A DNA stretch of 64,000 bases from Protaetiibacter intestinalis (GTDB taxonomy: Bacteria; Actinomycetota; Actinomycetes; Actinomycetales; Microbacteriaceae), in assembly GCF_003627075.1 (NCBI RefSeq), contig NZ_CP032630.1, positions 1,488,001 to 1,552,000 of the forward strand, given 5' to 3'. A program made the translations under genes and the position numbers. Of the stretch, positions 35,785 to 43,071 are shown one piece after another. The stretch's first letter is position 1, and every line of letters starts with the position of its first letter. Below the pieces are notes generated by a model. The model made no database searches, had not been told where the DNA came from, and saw nothing but the letters and a program-made list of their open reading frames with translations.

Positions 35785-36816
35785 ATGGCCAAGGACAAGC
35801 CCCTCACCGCGAAGTCGTCGGTCGGCGACTGGCTCAGGCATCCGGTCGGCGGCGAGCTGCTCCGGGAGCTGCTCGCGCAGGGCGGCCAGACCGAGAAGGC
35901 GCTCGCGCCGGTCAAGCTGTTCCCCCTGCAGCGCCTCGTCGCCCTCAGCAAGGGCCAGCTCCCGCAGGCGGTCATCGACGAGATGGTCGTCAAGGTCAAC
36001 GGCGGGGTCGCTCCCGTCGAGGAGGAGGACGACGCCACCGCCCCCACGGCATCCGCCTGGGTCGAGCGGGTCACGCCGGGTCGCTTCGCCGGCAAGACCG
36101 TCGTCGTCACGGGAGCCGGCTCGGGCATCGGCAGGGCGACCGCGTCGCGTGTCGCACGCGAGGGCGGCCGGGTCATCGCGGTCGACGTCTCGCAGCCGCG
36201 CCTCGACGAGTTCGCCGCCGAGCACGCGGGCGACGACGTCGCGATCGTCGCGGGCGACATCACGGACCCCGACTCGGTCGCCGCGATCGTGGCGGCGGCG
36301 GGCGGCCGGATCGACGCGCTCGCCAACGTCGCGGGGATCATGGACGACATGACGCCGCTGCACGAGGTGACGGACGCCGTCTGGGACCGCGTCATGAACG
36401 TCAACGTCGACGGCATGTTCAAGCTGACGCGCGCCGTGCTGCCCCTCATGCTCGAGGCGGGCGGCGGGTCGATCGTCAACGTCGCCTCCGAGGCGGCGCT
36501 GCGCGGCTCGGCCGCGGGCCTCGCCTACACGACCTCGAAGCACGCGGTCGTCGGGCTCACCCGCTCGAGCGCGTTCATGTATGCCGGCAAGGGCATCCGC
36601 GTGAACGCGGTCGCGCCGGGAGCCGTCGCGACCAACATCGAGGCGAGCTTCGCCTCCGAGCTCGGGCAGGAGCGCGTCGGATCGCTGCTCACCACGATCC
36701 CGCCGGTCGCCGAGCCCGCGCAGCTCGCCGCATCCATCACCTGGCTGCTGAGCGACGACGCCACCAACGTGACGGGTCAGATCCTCGCCTCCGACGGAGG
36801 CTGGCAGGTGCAGTAA
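35785..36816 (+). CDS. SDR oxidoreductase with extra N-terminal domain
   Basis: A 343-residue protein. Residues from about 103 form a classical SDR: TGAGSGIG, Asp in VIAVDVSQ (so NAD preferred), NVAG in place of NNAG, Ser in NVASEAAL and YTTSK. The first about 90 residues are an additional helical domain (SSVGDWLRHPVGGELLREL, LFPLQRLVALSKGQLPQAVI) not present in ordinary SDRs. I recall similar stretches appended to other actinobacterial enzymes but cannot name the domain. GAAAGGA precedes the ATG. Substrate unknown. Confidence 0.85.
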   Translation: MAKDKPLTAKSSVGDWLRHPVGGELLRELLAQGGQTEKALAPVKLFPLQRLVALSKGQLPQAVIDEMVVKVNGGVAPVEEEDDATAPTASAWVERVTPGRFAGKTVVVTGAGSGIGRATASRVAREGGRVIAVDVSQPRLDEFAAEHAGDDVAIVAGDITDPDSVAAIVAAAGGRIDALANVAGIMDDMTPLHEVTDAVWDRVMNVNVDGMFKLTRAVLPLMLEAGGGSIVNVASEAALRGSAAGLAYTTSKHAVVGLTRSSAFMYAGKGIRVNAVAPGAVATNIEASFASELGQERVGSLLTTIPPVAEPAQLAASITWLLSDDATNVTGQILASDGGWQVQ

Positions 36817-36844
36817 CCCAGCCCCAGCCCTCACCCGACATACG

Positions 36845-36901
36845 TGACTGGTCGGTTTCTGGCCTCAAACCACACGAATGGGGCGAGAAACCGACCAGTC
36901 A
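36845..36901. repeat. Inverted repeat between convergent SDR and TetR genes
   Basis: TGACTGGTCGGTTTCT (36845-36860) pairs perfectly with 36886-36901; the pairing continues inwards with one mismatch. The direct loop is 25 bp. Its position between convergent stops suggests a bidirectional terminator. Confidence 0.8.
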
Positions 36902-36904
36902 GCG

Positions 36905-37447
36905 TCACGGGGTGATGAGGGACTGGAGGAGGGCGCCGTAGCGGCGGACGAGGTCGGCGTGGTCGGCGGCGAGGAGCTGCTCGTCGCCCACCACCCACAG
37001 GCTGTAGAGCAGGCCGCCGACGAGGGCGGCCGCGAGGCGCGCGCGGAGCTCGGCATCCGGCCCCTCGAGTCGGGAGAGCAGGGGCGCCACGAACGCCGTC
37101 TCGTGCATGAGCCGCAGCCGCGGCGCGACGCCCTCCGACTCGCTCGCACGCAGCAGCGCCAGGAACACCCCGCGCACCTCGTCGTCGGGCGTCAGCACGT
37201 AGTCGATGAAGCGCTCCCCGAGCGTCTCGAGCGGCCCGTCGAGCAGCGGCGGGGCCGACTCGTCGACGCGCATGATCTCGAGGAACAGCCCCTCCTTCGA
37301 CCCGTAGTGGCGGATGACGAGCGCCGGATCCACGCCGGCCTCGGCGGCGATGTCGCGCACCGAGGTGCCCGTGTAGCCCTTCACCGGGAAGAGCTTCGCC
37401 GCCGCCGCGCGGATCGACTCCTTGGCCGGCACGCGGGGGGTGGTCAC
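36905..37447 (-). CDS. TetR-family regulator at end of the lipid operon
   Basis: A 180-residue TetR protein with the helix-turn-helix SVRDIAAEAGVDPALVIRHYGSKEGLF (about residues 29-55) and a QacR/ActR-like C-terminal domain. Its GTG start overlaps the stop of the preceding membrane-protein gene (GTGA), so it is co-transcribed as the last gene of a five-gene operon. It may control that operon by feedback, perhaps sensing an acyl compound; this is inference. Confidence 0.85.
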   Translation of the reverse strand: MTTPRVPAKESIRAAAAKLFPVKGYTGTSVRDIAAEAGVDPALVIRHYGSKEGLFLEIMRVDESAPPLLDGPLETLGERFIDYVLTPDDEVRGVFLALLRASESEGVAPRLRLMHETAFVAPLLSRLEGPDAELRARLAAALVGGLLYSLWVVGDEQLLAADHADLVRRYGALLQSLITP

Positions 37448-38115
37448 CCGGCGACTCTATCGCTGGGGCCGCCCTCGCCCTCCGGGATGCGGCGCAGCGC
37501 GAAGCGGCCGGGGGAGGTCTGCTCCCAGCGGTAGCGCCCGCTCGCCATCCGGGAGCCGACGACGAGCTCGATCACGTCGACCACTGCGTGCAGCACGACG
37601 AGCGCGACCGCGACGGTCGACGGCAGGCCGAACGCGGCGATGAGCCACACGGCGCCGAGAATCACGACGTGCAGCACGATGACGCGCCCGTACGCGCTCC
37701 CGATCCCGCCCGGGCGCGGCGGCACCACCCGCAGCGCGAGCACCCACTGCACCGCCGTCGTCAGGAGCCACGCGAGGAGCACCCACCAAGGGTTGAAGGG
37801 CGCGCCCGGGGTGTCGGTCATGATCGGGATGAGCGTGATCCCGACGATCACGAACACCCCGTGCACGAAGGTGAACAGCCCGTAGTGCATGAGGAAGAAC
37901 GCCGCCGGGAACCCGGCCTGCACGCCCTCGCCGCCGCGGGCGCGGCGCACGAGCGAGATGAACACGACCCCGCCGATGGTGATGTTCTCGAGCCAGTACA
38001 GCAGCACGATGGGACGCCAGTCCCAGCCCCACGCGAACAGGCCGACGAGCGGCAGCACGAGGTACACGGCGACGCTGAGCCAGAGCCCCGCCGTGCGCAG
38101 CGGTGCGGGGATCAC
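37444..38115 (-). CDS. DUF6498-like membrane protein
   Basis: A 223-residue integral membrane protein with five or six helices. The segment VLLYWLENITIGG near residue 30 is the mark of the DUF6498 family; function unknown. The start GTG overlaps the stop of the ferritin-like gene, and its stop overlaps the TetR gene. It may be a membrane partner of the adjacent fatty-acyl enzymes. Confidence 0.75.
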   Translation of the reverse strand: MIPAPLRTAGLWLSVAVYLVLPLVGLFAWGWDWRPIVLLYWLENITIGGVVFISLVRRARGGEGVQAGFPAAFFLMHYGLFTFVHGVFVIVGITLIPIMTDTPGAPFNPWWVLLAWLLTTAVQWVLALRVVPPRPGGIGSAYGRVIVLHVVILGAVWLIAAFGLPSTVAVALVVLHAVVDVIELVVGSRMASGRYRWEQTSPGRFALRRIPEGEGGPSDRVAG

Positions 38116-38906
38116 GCCGCGATGCCGCGCTTCTCGAGCGAGTCCTCGACGATCGTGAGGCCCTCCATGCCCGGCAGCTTCGCGATGTGCGAGTCGACGT
38201 CGCGCACGAGCTTGCGACCCTCCGGCCCCGCGAACAGGTGGGTCATGACGTGCGTCACCTCCGACTCCTCCTGCACCCCCGAGCCCACCGGGCCCCAGAA
38301 CCGCGACAGCGCGAACCGGGCGATCTTCTGCGCCTTCTTCGAGTCCTTCAGCCGGTCGCGTGCCTGGGATGCGTAGAAGGCGACGTGCCGCGTCTCCTGC
38401 CGCGCGATCCGCTTCAGCAGTTCGCCGAGCACGGGGTTGCCCTCGAGCTCCGCCATGCGCAGGTAGGCGGCGTTCGCCGACCACTCGTTGGCGGCGCCCC
38501 ACGCCATGTGCACGGCGACGAAGTCGCCTCCGACGAGTCCGCCCATGATCGACTGCTTGATGGGGTCGAGGCGGTCCTTCCAGCCGAGCTTGAGGCGGGT
38601 GGCCTTGAGGATGTCGTAGTCGACGGTGATGCCGTGCTTGGCGAGCACCGCGGCGAGCGCCTCGCCGTGCCAGAACTCCTCGCGGTTCCACATCGTCATG
38701 AACGCGCCCACCTCGGGCTCGTTGTGCGAGGGGGTCGTGAGCAGGTCCCGCAGGTAGCAGGTGGTGTGGTACTCGATGTCGCACATGTAGCGCAGGGTGC
38801 GCAGCGTGTTCTCGGGCAGCGGATGCTCGTCGAAGACGTCGAAGTCGAGGTCGGCCCAGGCGACGGCATCCGAGTTCGCCGTGTACTTGTCGATGTCGAA
38901 TGCCAT
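38112..38906 (-). CDS. Diiron ferritin-like protein (acyl-desaturase/oxygenase-like)
   Basis: A 264-residue all-helical protein with a complete carboxylate-bridged diiron ligand set in the correct order: Glu45 (DIEYH), Glu77-x-x-His80 (EEFWHGE), Glu141 (ANEW) and Glu171-x-x-His174 (QETRH). This is the pattern of acyl-ACP desaturases, AurF-like oxygenases and aldehyde-deformylating oxygenases. It is encoded just after an acyl-reductase/HAD fusion (14-bp gap), so a fatty acyl or aldehyde substrate is likely. A degenerate paralog is the first gene of the same operon. Exact reaction unknown. Confidence 0.8.
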   Translation of the reverse strand: MAFDIDKYTANSDAVAWADLDFDVFDEHPLPENTLRTLRYMCDIEYHTTCYLRDLLTTPSHNEPEVGAFMTMWNREEFWHGEALAAVLAKHGITVDYDILKATRLKLGWKDRLDPIKQSIMGGLVGGDFVAVHMAWGAANEWSANAAYLRMAELEGNPVLGELLKRIARQETRHVAFYASQARDRLKDSKKAQKIARFALSRFWGPVGSGVQEESEVTHVMTHLFAGPEGRKLVRDVDSHIAKLPGMEGLTIVEDSLEKRGIAA

Positions 38907-38920
38907 GGGCGCTCGGGCGG

Positions 38921-41236
38921 TCAGCGACGGCCGCCCGCTCCTTCCTCGGGGGTGCCGGATGCGGTGCCTTCCGCCATCAAAGCACGGTTCGCGGCGCGGG
39001 ATCCGCTCTTCCAGGTGTCGATGCGCCACCGCCGCCGGCCGGCCTCGCGCGCGAGGCGGCTGTCGGGGTTGACCGCGTGCGGGTGGCCGAGCAGTTCGAG
39101 CCAGACCAGGTCGGCGTGGCTGTCGCCGTAGCCGTAGGAGGCCGACAGGTCGTAGCCGCCGCGTTCGGCGTACTGCCGCAGCCAGTTGGCGCGCGCCTCG
39201 TCGACGAGCGGCGGGCGGCCGAGGTAGCCGGTGAGCTGGCCGTCCTTGACGTGCATCTGCCCGCCGACGACCTCGTCGAAGGCGGCCGCGACGGGGGCGG
39301 TGAGCGTGCCGATGGATCCCGTGACGAGCACCGTGCGGTGCCCGGCCGCGCGGTGGGCGGCGGCCCGCTCGAGCGCCGTGGTCGCGGTGTGGCCGAGCAT
39401 CGTGTCGGCGTAGCCGCCGTCGACGATCTTCTCGAGGCGGGCCTGGGGCATCCCCTCGTAGCGTCGCAGGAAGGTGCGGATGAACTCGCCGCGGTCGCGT
39501 CGCTCGGCCCGCAGGTAGACGGGCAGCCGGGCGAGGATCGAGGCGACGGATGCCGGCCAGGCCGCCCAGCCCCATCCGGCGGAGCGCACCCACAGGTACT
39601 GCTCGACGAGGTTGGTGTCGACGACGGTGCCCTCGAGGTCGAAGACGGCCACGACGTCGGTGCGCTCCGGCAGCTCCTTGGCGGGCCGGCCCTCGGTGGA
39701 GCTCGCCTCGGGGCGGCGCGAGAAGGCCCGCGTGAGGGTCGTGATGGCGGGGAAGTGCACGCGCTGCAGGTAGTCCTGCCAGTCGATCGCGGCCACGTCG
39801 AAGCCGCGGTCGGCCTGCAGCTTCTTCGGGATGGCGGCGTGCAGGGCGCGCGTGTTGGTGTCGTCGAAGATGATCTCGGTCTGCACGTAGGCGCGGTACA
39901 GCTCGGCGAAGTTCTCGAGGGTCTCGAGGTCGCTGCGCCGGGTGGCGAGCTCGGCGAGCTGGGCGCGCGTGCGGGCGGTGGAGCGCCCCCGTGAGAGCTG
40001 CCGTTCGCGCCGTTCGAGCCGCGCGCGCGAGCGGCGCAGCGCGCGCTCGACCGTGCGTCCGCCCGGGAAGCGCCAGGTGGGCACCGGGATGTCGCCGCCG
40101 CGCGGGGACGGCATGGGGTTCGCCGTGAAGTACTCGCGCACGTTCTCGTACATCTGGTGGAACGGCAGCGGGTTGGTGGCGCCCGAGCTCACGTGGAAGT
40201 ACTCGGGCTCGCCGCCGGGCGGGTTGGCGGCGGCGGCGAGGATGGCGTTCACGACGTGGTCGACGGGGATGAGGTCGAGCACGCTGTCGGGCAGCCCCGG
40301 GAACTCGGGCAGCAGCCCGCGGCCGTAGGCGAGGATGAGCGGGTCGGCGACCTTGAAGCCGTCGATCCAGCCGGGGAAGGGGTGCGCGAGCGCCGACTCG
40401 ATGATCGCGGGCCGCACGACGGAGAGCGAGCCGCCGGTTCCCGCCCACAGCTCCTCGGCGGCGCGCTCGGCGAACGCCTTGGTGAGCGTGTAGACGTCGG
40501 TCCAGCCGAGCGACTCGGCGCGCGTGCGCCCGGCGTCCACGAGGCGCGCGGTGACCCACGCGACGCGGGCCTCCTCGCTCGCGCGGGCGACCGCCTGCGG
40601 GCCCTCCTTGCCGTGCTCGGCGCGGGCGCGGTCCATGAACTCGCGCAGCTGGTCGGGGTGGCGCGAGAGCAGTTCGACGCGCTCGCGGGCCGAACGGGCG
40701 GCCGCGTACTCGGCGCGCCAGTCGACGTCGTGGCCGAGCCGCGCTTCCGGCACGACGCCCTTCCGCAGACCCCCGACGTAGCAGGTGGAGACGTGCACGA
40801 CGTGCGGGGTGGAACCGGATGCCCGCAGCGCCTCGTACAGCCCGATGGCGCCGCCGACGTTGGTGTCGAAGGCCTGGTCGATGGGCGGGTCGAACGACAC
40901 GGTGGAGGCGGAGTGGATGACCACGTCGATGTCGCCGGGCAGCTCGGGCACCGAGCCGAGGCCGCCCTCGACGATGCGGATGCGGCGGGCCACGGCATCC
41001 TCGACACCCGCCTCGCCGACGGCCGCGCGCCAGGCCTTGAAGACGGGCTTCCGCAGCAGGGTGCGCAGCCGGTCGTCGCCGCCCGCCGAGCCCTTGGTGC
41101 GCACGAGCAGCGAGATCGTGGTGCCCGGATGCGTCGACAGCAGCCGCTCGAGCACGGCCTGCCCGACGAAGCCGGTGCCGCCCGTGAGGAAGACGTGGGC
41201 GTCGCCGAGCTCGGTCTTCGCGCGCTTCGGCGTCAC
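38921..41236 (-). CDS. Fatty-acyl reductase (SDR) fused to HAD-IB phosphatase-like domain
   Basis: A 771-residue two-domain protein. The N-terminal half is an extended SDR of the NAD_binding_4 (fatty acyl-CoA reductase) type: TGGTGFVG (residues 18-25), HSAS (108-111), HVSTCYVGG and the catalytic Tyr249-x-x-x-Lys253. An Arg-rich linker leads to a HAD-IB domain: FDLEGTVVD with Asp533 (the usual second Asp is Glu535), VLVTGS and YGYGDSHADL. Such fusions occur in actinobacteria and would yield a fatty alcohol or aldehyde. The GTG start overlaps the preceding stop (GTGA). It lies between the pseudo-diiron and diiron genes of one operon. Confidence 0.85.
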   Translation of the reverse strand: MTPKRAKTELGDAHVFLTGGTGFVGQAVLERLLSTHPGTTISLLVRTKGSAGGDDRLRTLLRKPVFKAWRAAVGEAGVEDAVARRIRIVEGGLGSVPELPGDIDVVIHSASTVSFDPPIDQAFDTNVGGAIGLYEALRASGSTPHVVHVSTCYVGGLRKGVVPEARLGHDVDWRAEYAAARSARERVELLSRHPDQLREFMDRARAEHGKEGPQAVARASEEARVAWVTARLVDAGRTRAESLGWTDVYTLTKAFAERAAEELWAGTGGSLSVVRPAIIESALAHPFPGWIDGFKVADPLILAYGRGLLPEFPGLPDSVLDLIPVDHVVNAILAAAANPPGGEPEYFHVSSGATNPLPFHQMYENVREYFTANPMPSPRGGDIPVPTWRFPGGRTVERALRRSRARLERRERQLSRGRSTARTRAQLAELATRRSDLETLENFAELYRAYVQTEIIFDDTNTRALHAAIPKKLQADRGFDVAAIDWQDYLQRVHFPAITTLTRAFSRRPEASSTEGRPAKELPERTDVVAVFDLEGTVVDTNLVEQYLWVRSAGWGWAAWPASVASILARLPVYLRAERRDRGEFIRTFLRRYEGMPQARLEKIVDGGYADTMLGHTATTALERAAAHRAAGHRTVLVTGSIGTLTAPVAAAFDEVVGGQMHVKDGQLTGYLGRPPLVDEARANWLRQYAERGGYDLSASYGYGDSHADLVWLELLGHPHAVNPDSRLAREAGRRRWRIDTWKSGSRAANRALMAEGTASGTPEEGAGGRR

Positions 41237-42039
41237 GGCACGAGCCTCGCGACGACGGTGCGGCCCTCCGCCGCGCCGAGGCCGGGCAGCGCGGCGAGCC
41301 GTTCGCCGATCCGCGCGGTGGCATCCCGTCCCTCGGCGTCGCCGAACACGAAGGCCTCGAAGAAGCTGCGGTCGGCCGCGGGGATCTCGGTGGCGCCGAT
41401 CGGCCAGGCCGCCTGTGCGATGGCCTTCTTGGCGAGCCGCACGGCGCGCCTCGAGGCGGCGAGCTTGTGCTCGGCCTCCTCGGCGAGGAAGCGCACGTGG
41501 CGGTCCTTCACCGCGAGCAGGGTGGTGGCGATCGAGGAGAGCACGGATGCCGCCTCGCCGAGCCGCCGGTAGGCGACCTCCGAGATGAGCTCGTCGACGA
41601 GCCCCGTGCTGACGTGCCCGGCGACGATGTCGGCTCCCGCGATGTTCCCGGCGATGGCCCGCCGGATCGGCCCGCGCCGTTCGGCCCGTTCGGAAGAGGT
41701 GCGTCGGAGCGGGCCGCTGAGCGGGGTCGTCTCGACGCCGACCGCGGCGAGCACCGTGTCGAGGGCGTCGGCGATCCAGTACTTCTCGAACGCCCAGGTC
41801 GCGAGGAACGCGGTGACCCGGGCGTCCTTGTGGGTCGCGGTCACGAGCAGGTTCCGCATCCGCTCGAGGGTCCCGCGCTCGAGGTCGCGCAGCACCCGGA
41901 TGAGGCGCACGACGTCGGGGGCGAGCCCTTCGCGGGCGATCTCGTCGCCGTCGATCTCGGCGCGGTGGCTTCCGCGTGCGGTCGCCGCGAACTCCCGCAC
42001 GTCGAACGGTTCGGTCACCGTCGTTGCTCGGGGGGTCAT
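41233..42039 (-). CDS. Degenerate ferritin-like paralog (pseudo-diiron protein)
   Basis: A 268-residue paralog of the diiron protein encoded two genes downstream. Alignment by eye of WAFEKYWIADALDTVLAAVGVE with MWNREEFWHGEALAAVLAKHGI, and AVKDRHVRFLAEEA with RQETRHVAFYASQA, shows common origin. Of the ligands, Glu54, Glu150 and His181 remain, but the positions of Glu77, His80 and Glu171 are Lys86, Ile89 and Lys178. It therefore should not bind a normal diiron centre and may be a structural or regulatory partner. It is the first gene of the operon and overlaps the reductase start (GTGA). Confidence 0.75.
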   Translation of the reverse strand: MTPRATTVTEPFDVREFAATARGSHRAEIDGDEIAREGLAPDVVRLIRVLRDLERGTLERMRNLLVTATHKDARVTAFLATWAFEKYWIADALDTVLAAVGVETTPLSGPLRRTSSERAERRGPIRRAIAGNIAGADIVAGHVSTGLVDELISEVAYRRLGEAASVLSSIATTLLAVKDRHVRFLAEEAEHKLAASRRAVRLAKKAIAQAAWPIGATEIPAADRSFFEAFVFGDAEGRDATARIGERLAALPGLGAAEGRTVVARLVP

Positions 42040-42110
42040 GCGGGTGGTGGGCCTTCCTGACGGGCGCGCACGGGAGGGGCACGCCTCGGAATGACCGTAT
42101 CGTAAGCCAT

Positions 42111-42887
42111 ATGCCCATCGCTCTCGTGACCGGCGCCACCGCCGGCATCGGCGCCGCGTTCGCCCGCGCCCTCGCCGCCCGCGGCTACGATCTCGTGCTC
42201 GTCGCGCGCACCCAGTCGCGCCTCGAGGAGTCGGCCGAGCAGCTGCGCGCGACGGGCCGCCAGGTGGAGGTGCTCGTGGCCGACCTCGGCCGCGACATCG
42301 ACGTGCACCGGGTGGCGCGCCGCCTCGACGACCGCGAGCGTCCCGTCGACCTGCTCGTGAACAATGCCGGTTACGGCATGAAGTCGCGGCTCGGCAACCC
42401 CGACCTGGTCGAGGCGTCGGATGCGATGAGCGTCATGATGCACACCCCGCTCGTGCTCTCGGCGGCGGCGGTGCCCGGCATGCGCGACCGCGGGCGCGGC
42501 TCGGTCATCAACGTCGCGAGCATCGCCGGCTACCTCAACATGGGCCTCTACTCGGCGATCAAGGCGTGGTTCCGCGTCTACAGCGAGAGCCTCGCGAACG
42601 AGTTGCACGGCACGGGCGTCACCGTCACCGCGCTCATGCCCGGCTGGGTGCGCACCGAGTTCCACGACCGCGCCGCGATCCGCAAGTCGTCGATCCCCTC
42701 GTGGCTGTGGCTCGAGGCGGATGCCCTGGTCGCGACGTGCCTGCGGGATGCGGAGCGCGGCCGGGTGCTGTCGATGCCCACCCTGCGCTACCGCTTCCTC
42801 GCGTGGCTGCTGCGGCACCTGCCGCCGCGCACCGTGCGCTGGGTCTCGCGGAAGATCTCGGGCTCTCGCCACCGCGACACGGCGTAG
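42111..42887 (+). CDS. Short-chain dehydrogenase/reductase
   Basis: A 258-residue SDR with TGATAGIG, ARTQSRLEE (NADPH-type), NNAG (in LVNNAGYG), Ser in NVASIAGYL and the catalytic YSAIK. The C-terminus (LLRHLPPRTVRWVSRKIS) is amphipathic and basic, as in membrane-associated SDRs that act on lipids. It is divergent from the diiron/acyl-reductase operon, 71 bp away. No ribosome-binding site is close to the ATG and TATCGTAA lies about 10 bp upstream, so the message may be leaderless. Confidence 0.85.
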   Translation: MPIALVTGATAGIGAAFARALAARGYDLVLVARTQSRLEESAEQLRATGRQVEVLVADLGRDIDVHRVARRLDDRERPVDLLVNNAGYGMKSRLGNPDLVEASDAMSVMMHTPLVLSAAAVPGMRDRGRGSVINVASIAGYLNMGLYSAIKAWFRVYSESLANELHGTGVTVTALMPGWVRTEFHDRAAIRKSSIPSWLWLEADALVATCLRDAERGRVLSMPTLRYRFLAWLLRHLPPRTVRWVSRKISGSRHRDTA

Positions 42888-43028
42888 GTCGGCGCGCGTA
42901 TCGACGTCGGAGTCCAGGGTCTCCGTCCCGAACAGCTGAATCGCGCTAGGGCGATCCTGCGCGACAAGATCGTCACCTCGCCTGAGGGGGAGATGAACGG
43001 CCAGGGGATGAAGGTCTACCCCGGGTAA
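42888..43028 (+). pseudogene. Possible gene remnant at island border
   Basis: Directly after the SDR stop and in the same frame there are 46 sense codons ending in TAA. They read like a protein C-terminus (RPEQLNRARAILRDKI, SPEGEMNGQGMKVYPG), with less GC-biased codons than the neighbours. There is no start codon or ribosome-binding site at the beginning. It could be the tail of a gene cut off when the defence island was inserted. I do not recognise the family; chance coding is possible. Confidence 0.3.
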
Positions 43029-43071
43029 GCGAAAGGCCTCGGAGAACCCAGGGCCAGCGCTCGTGCGCGGA

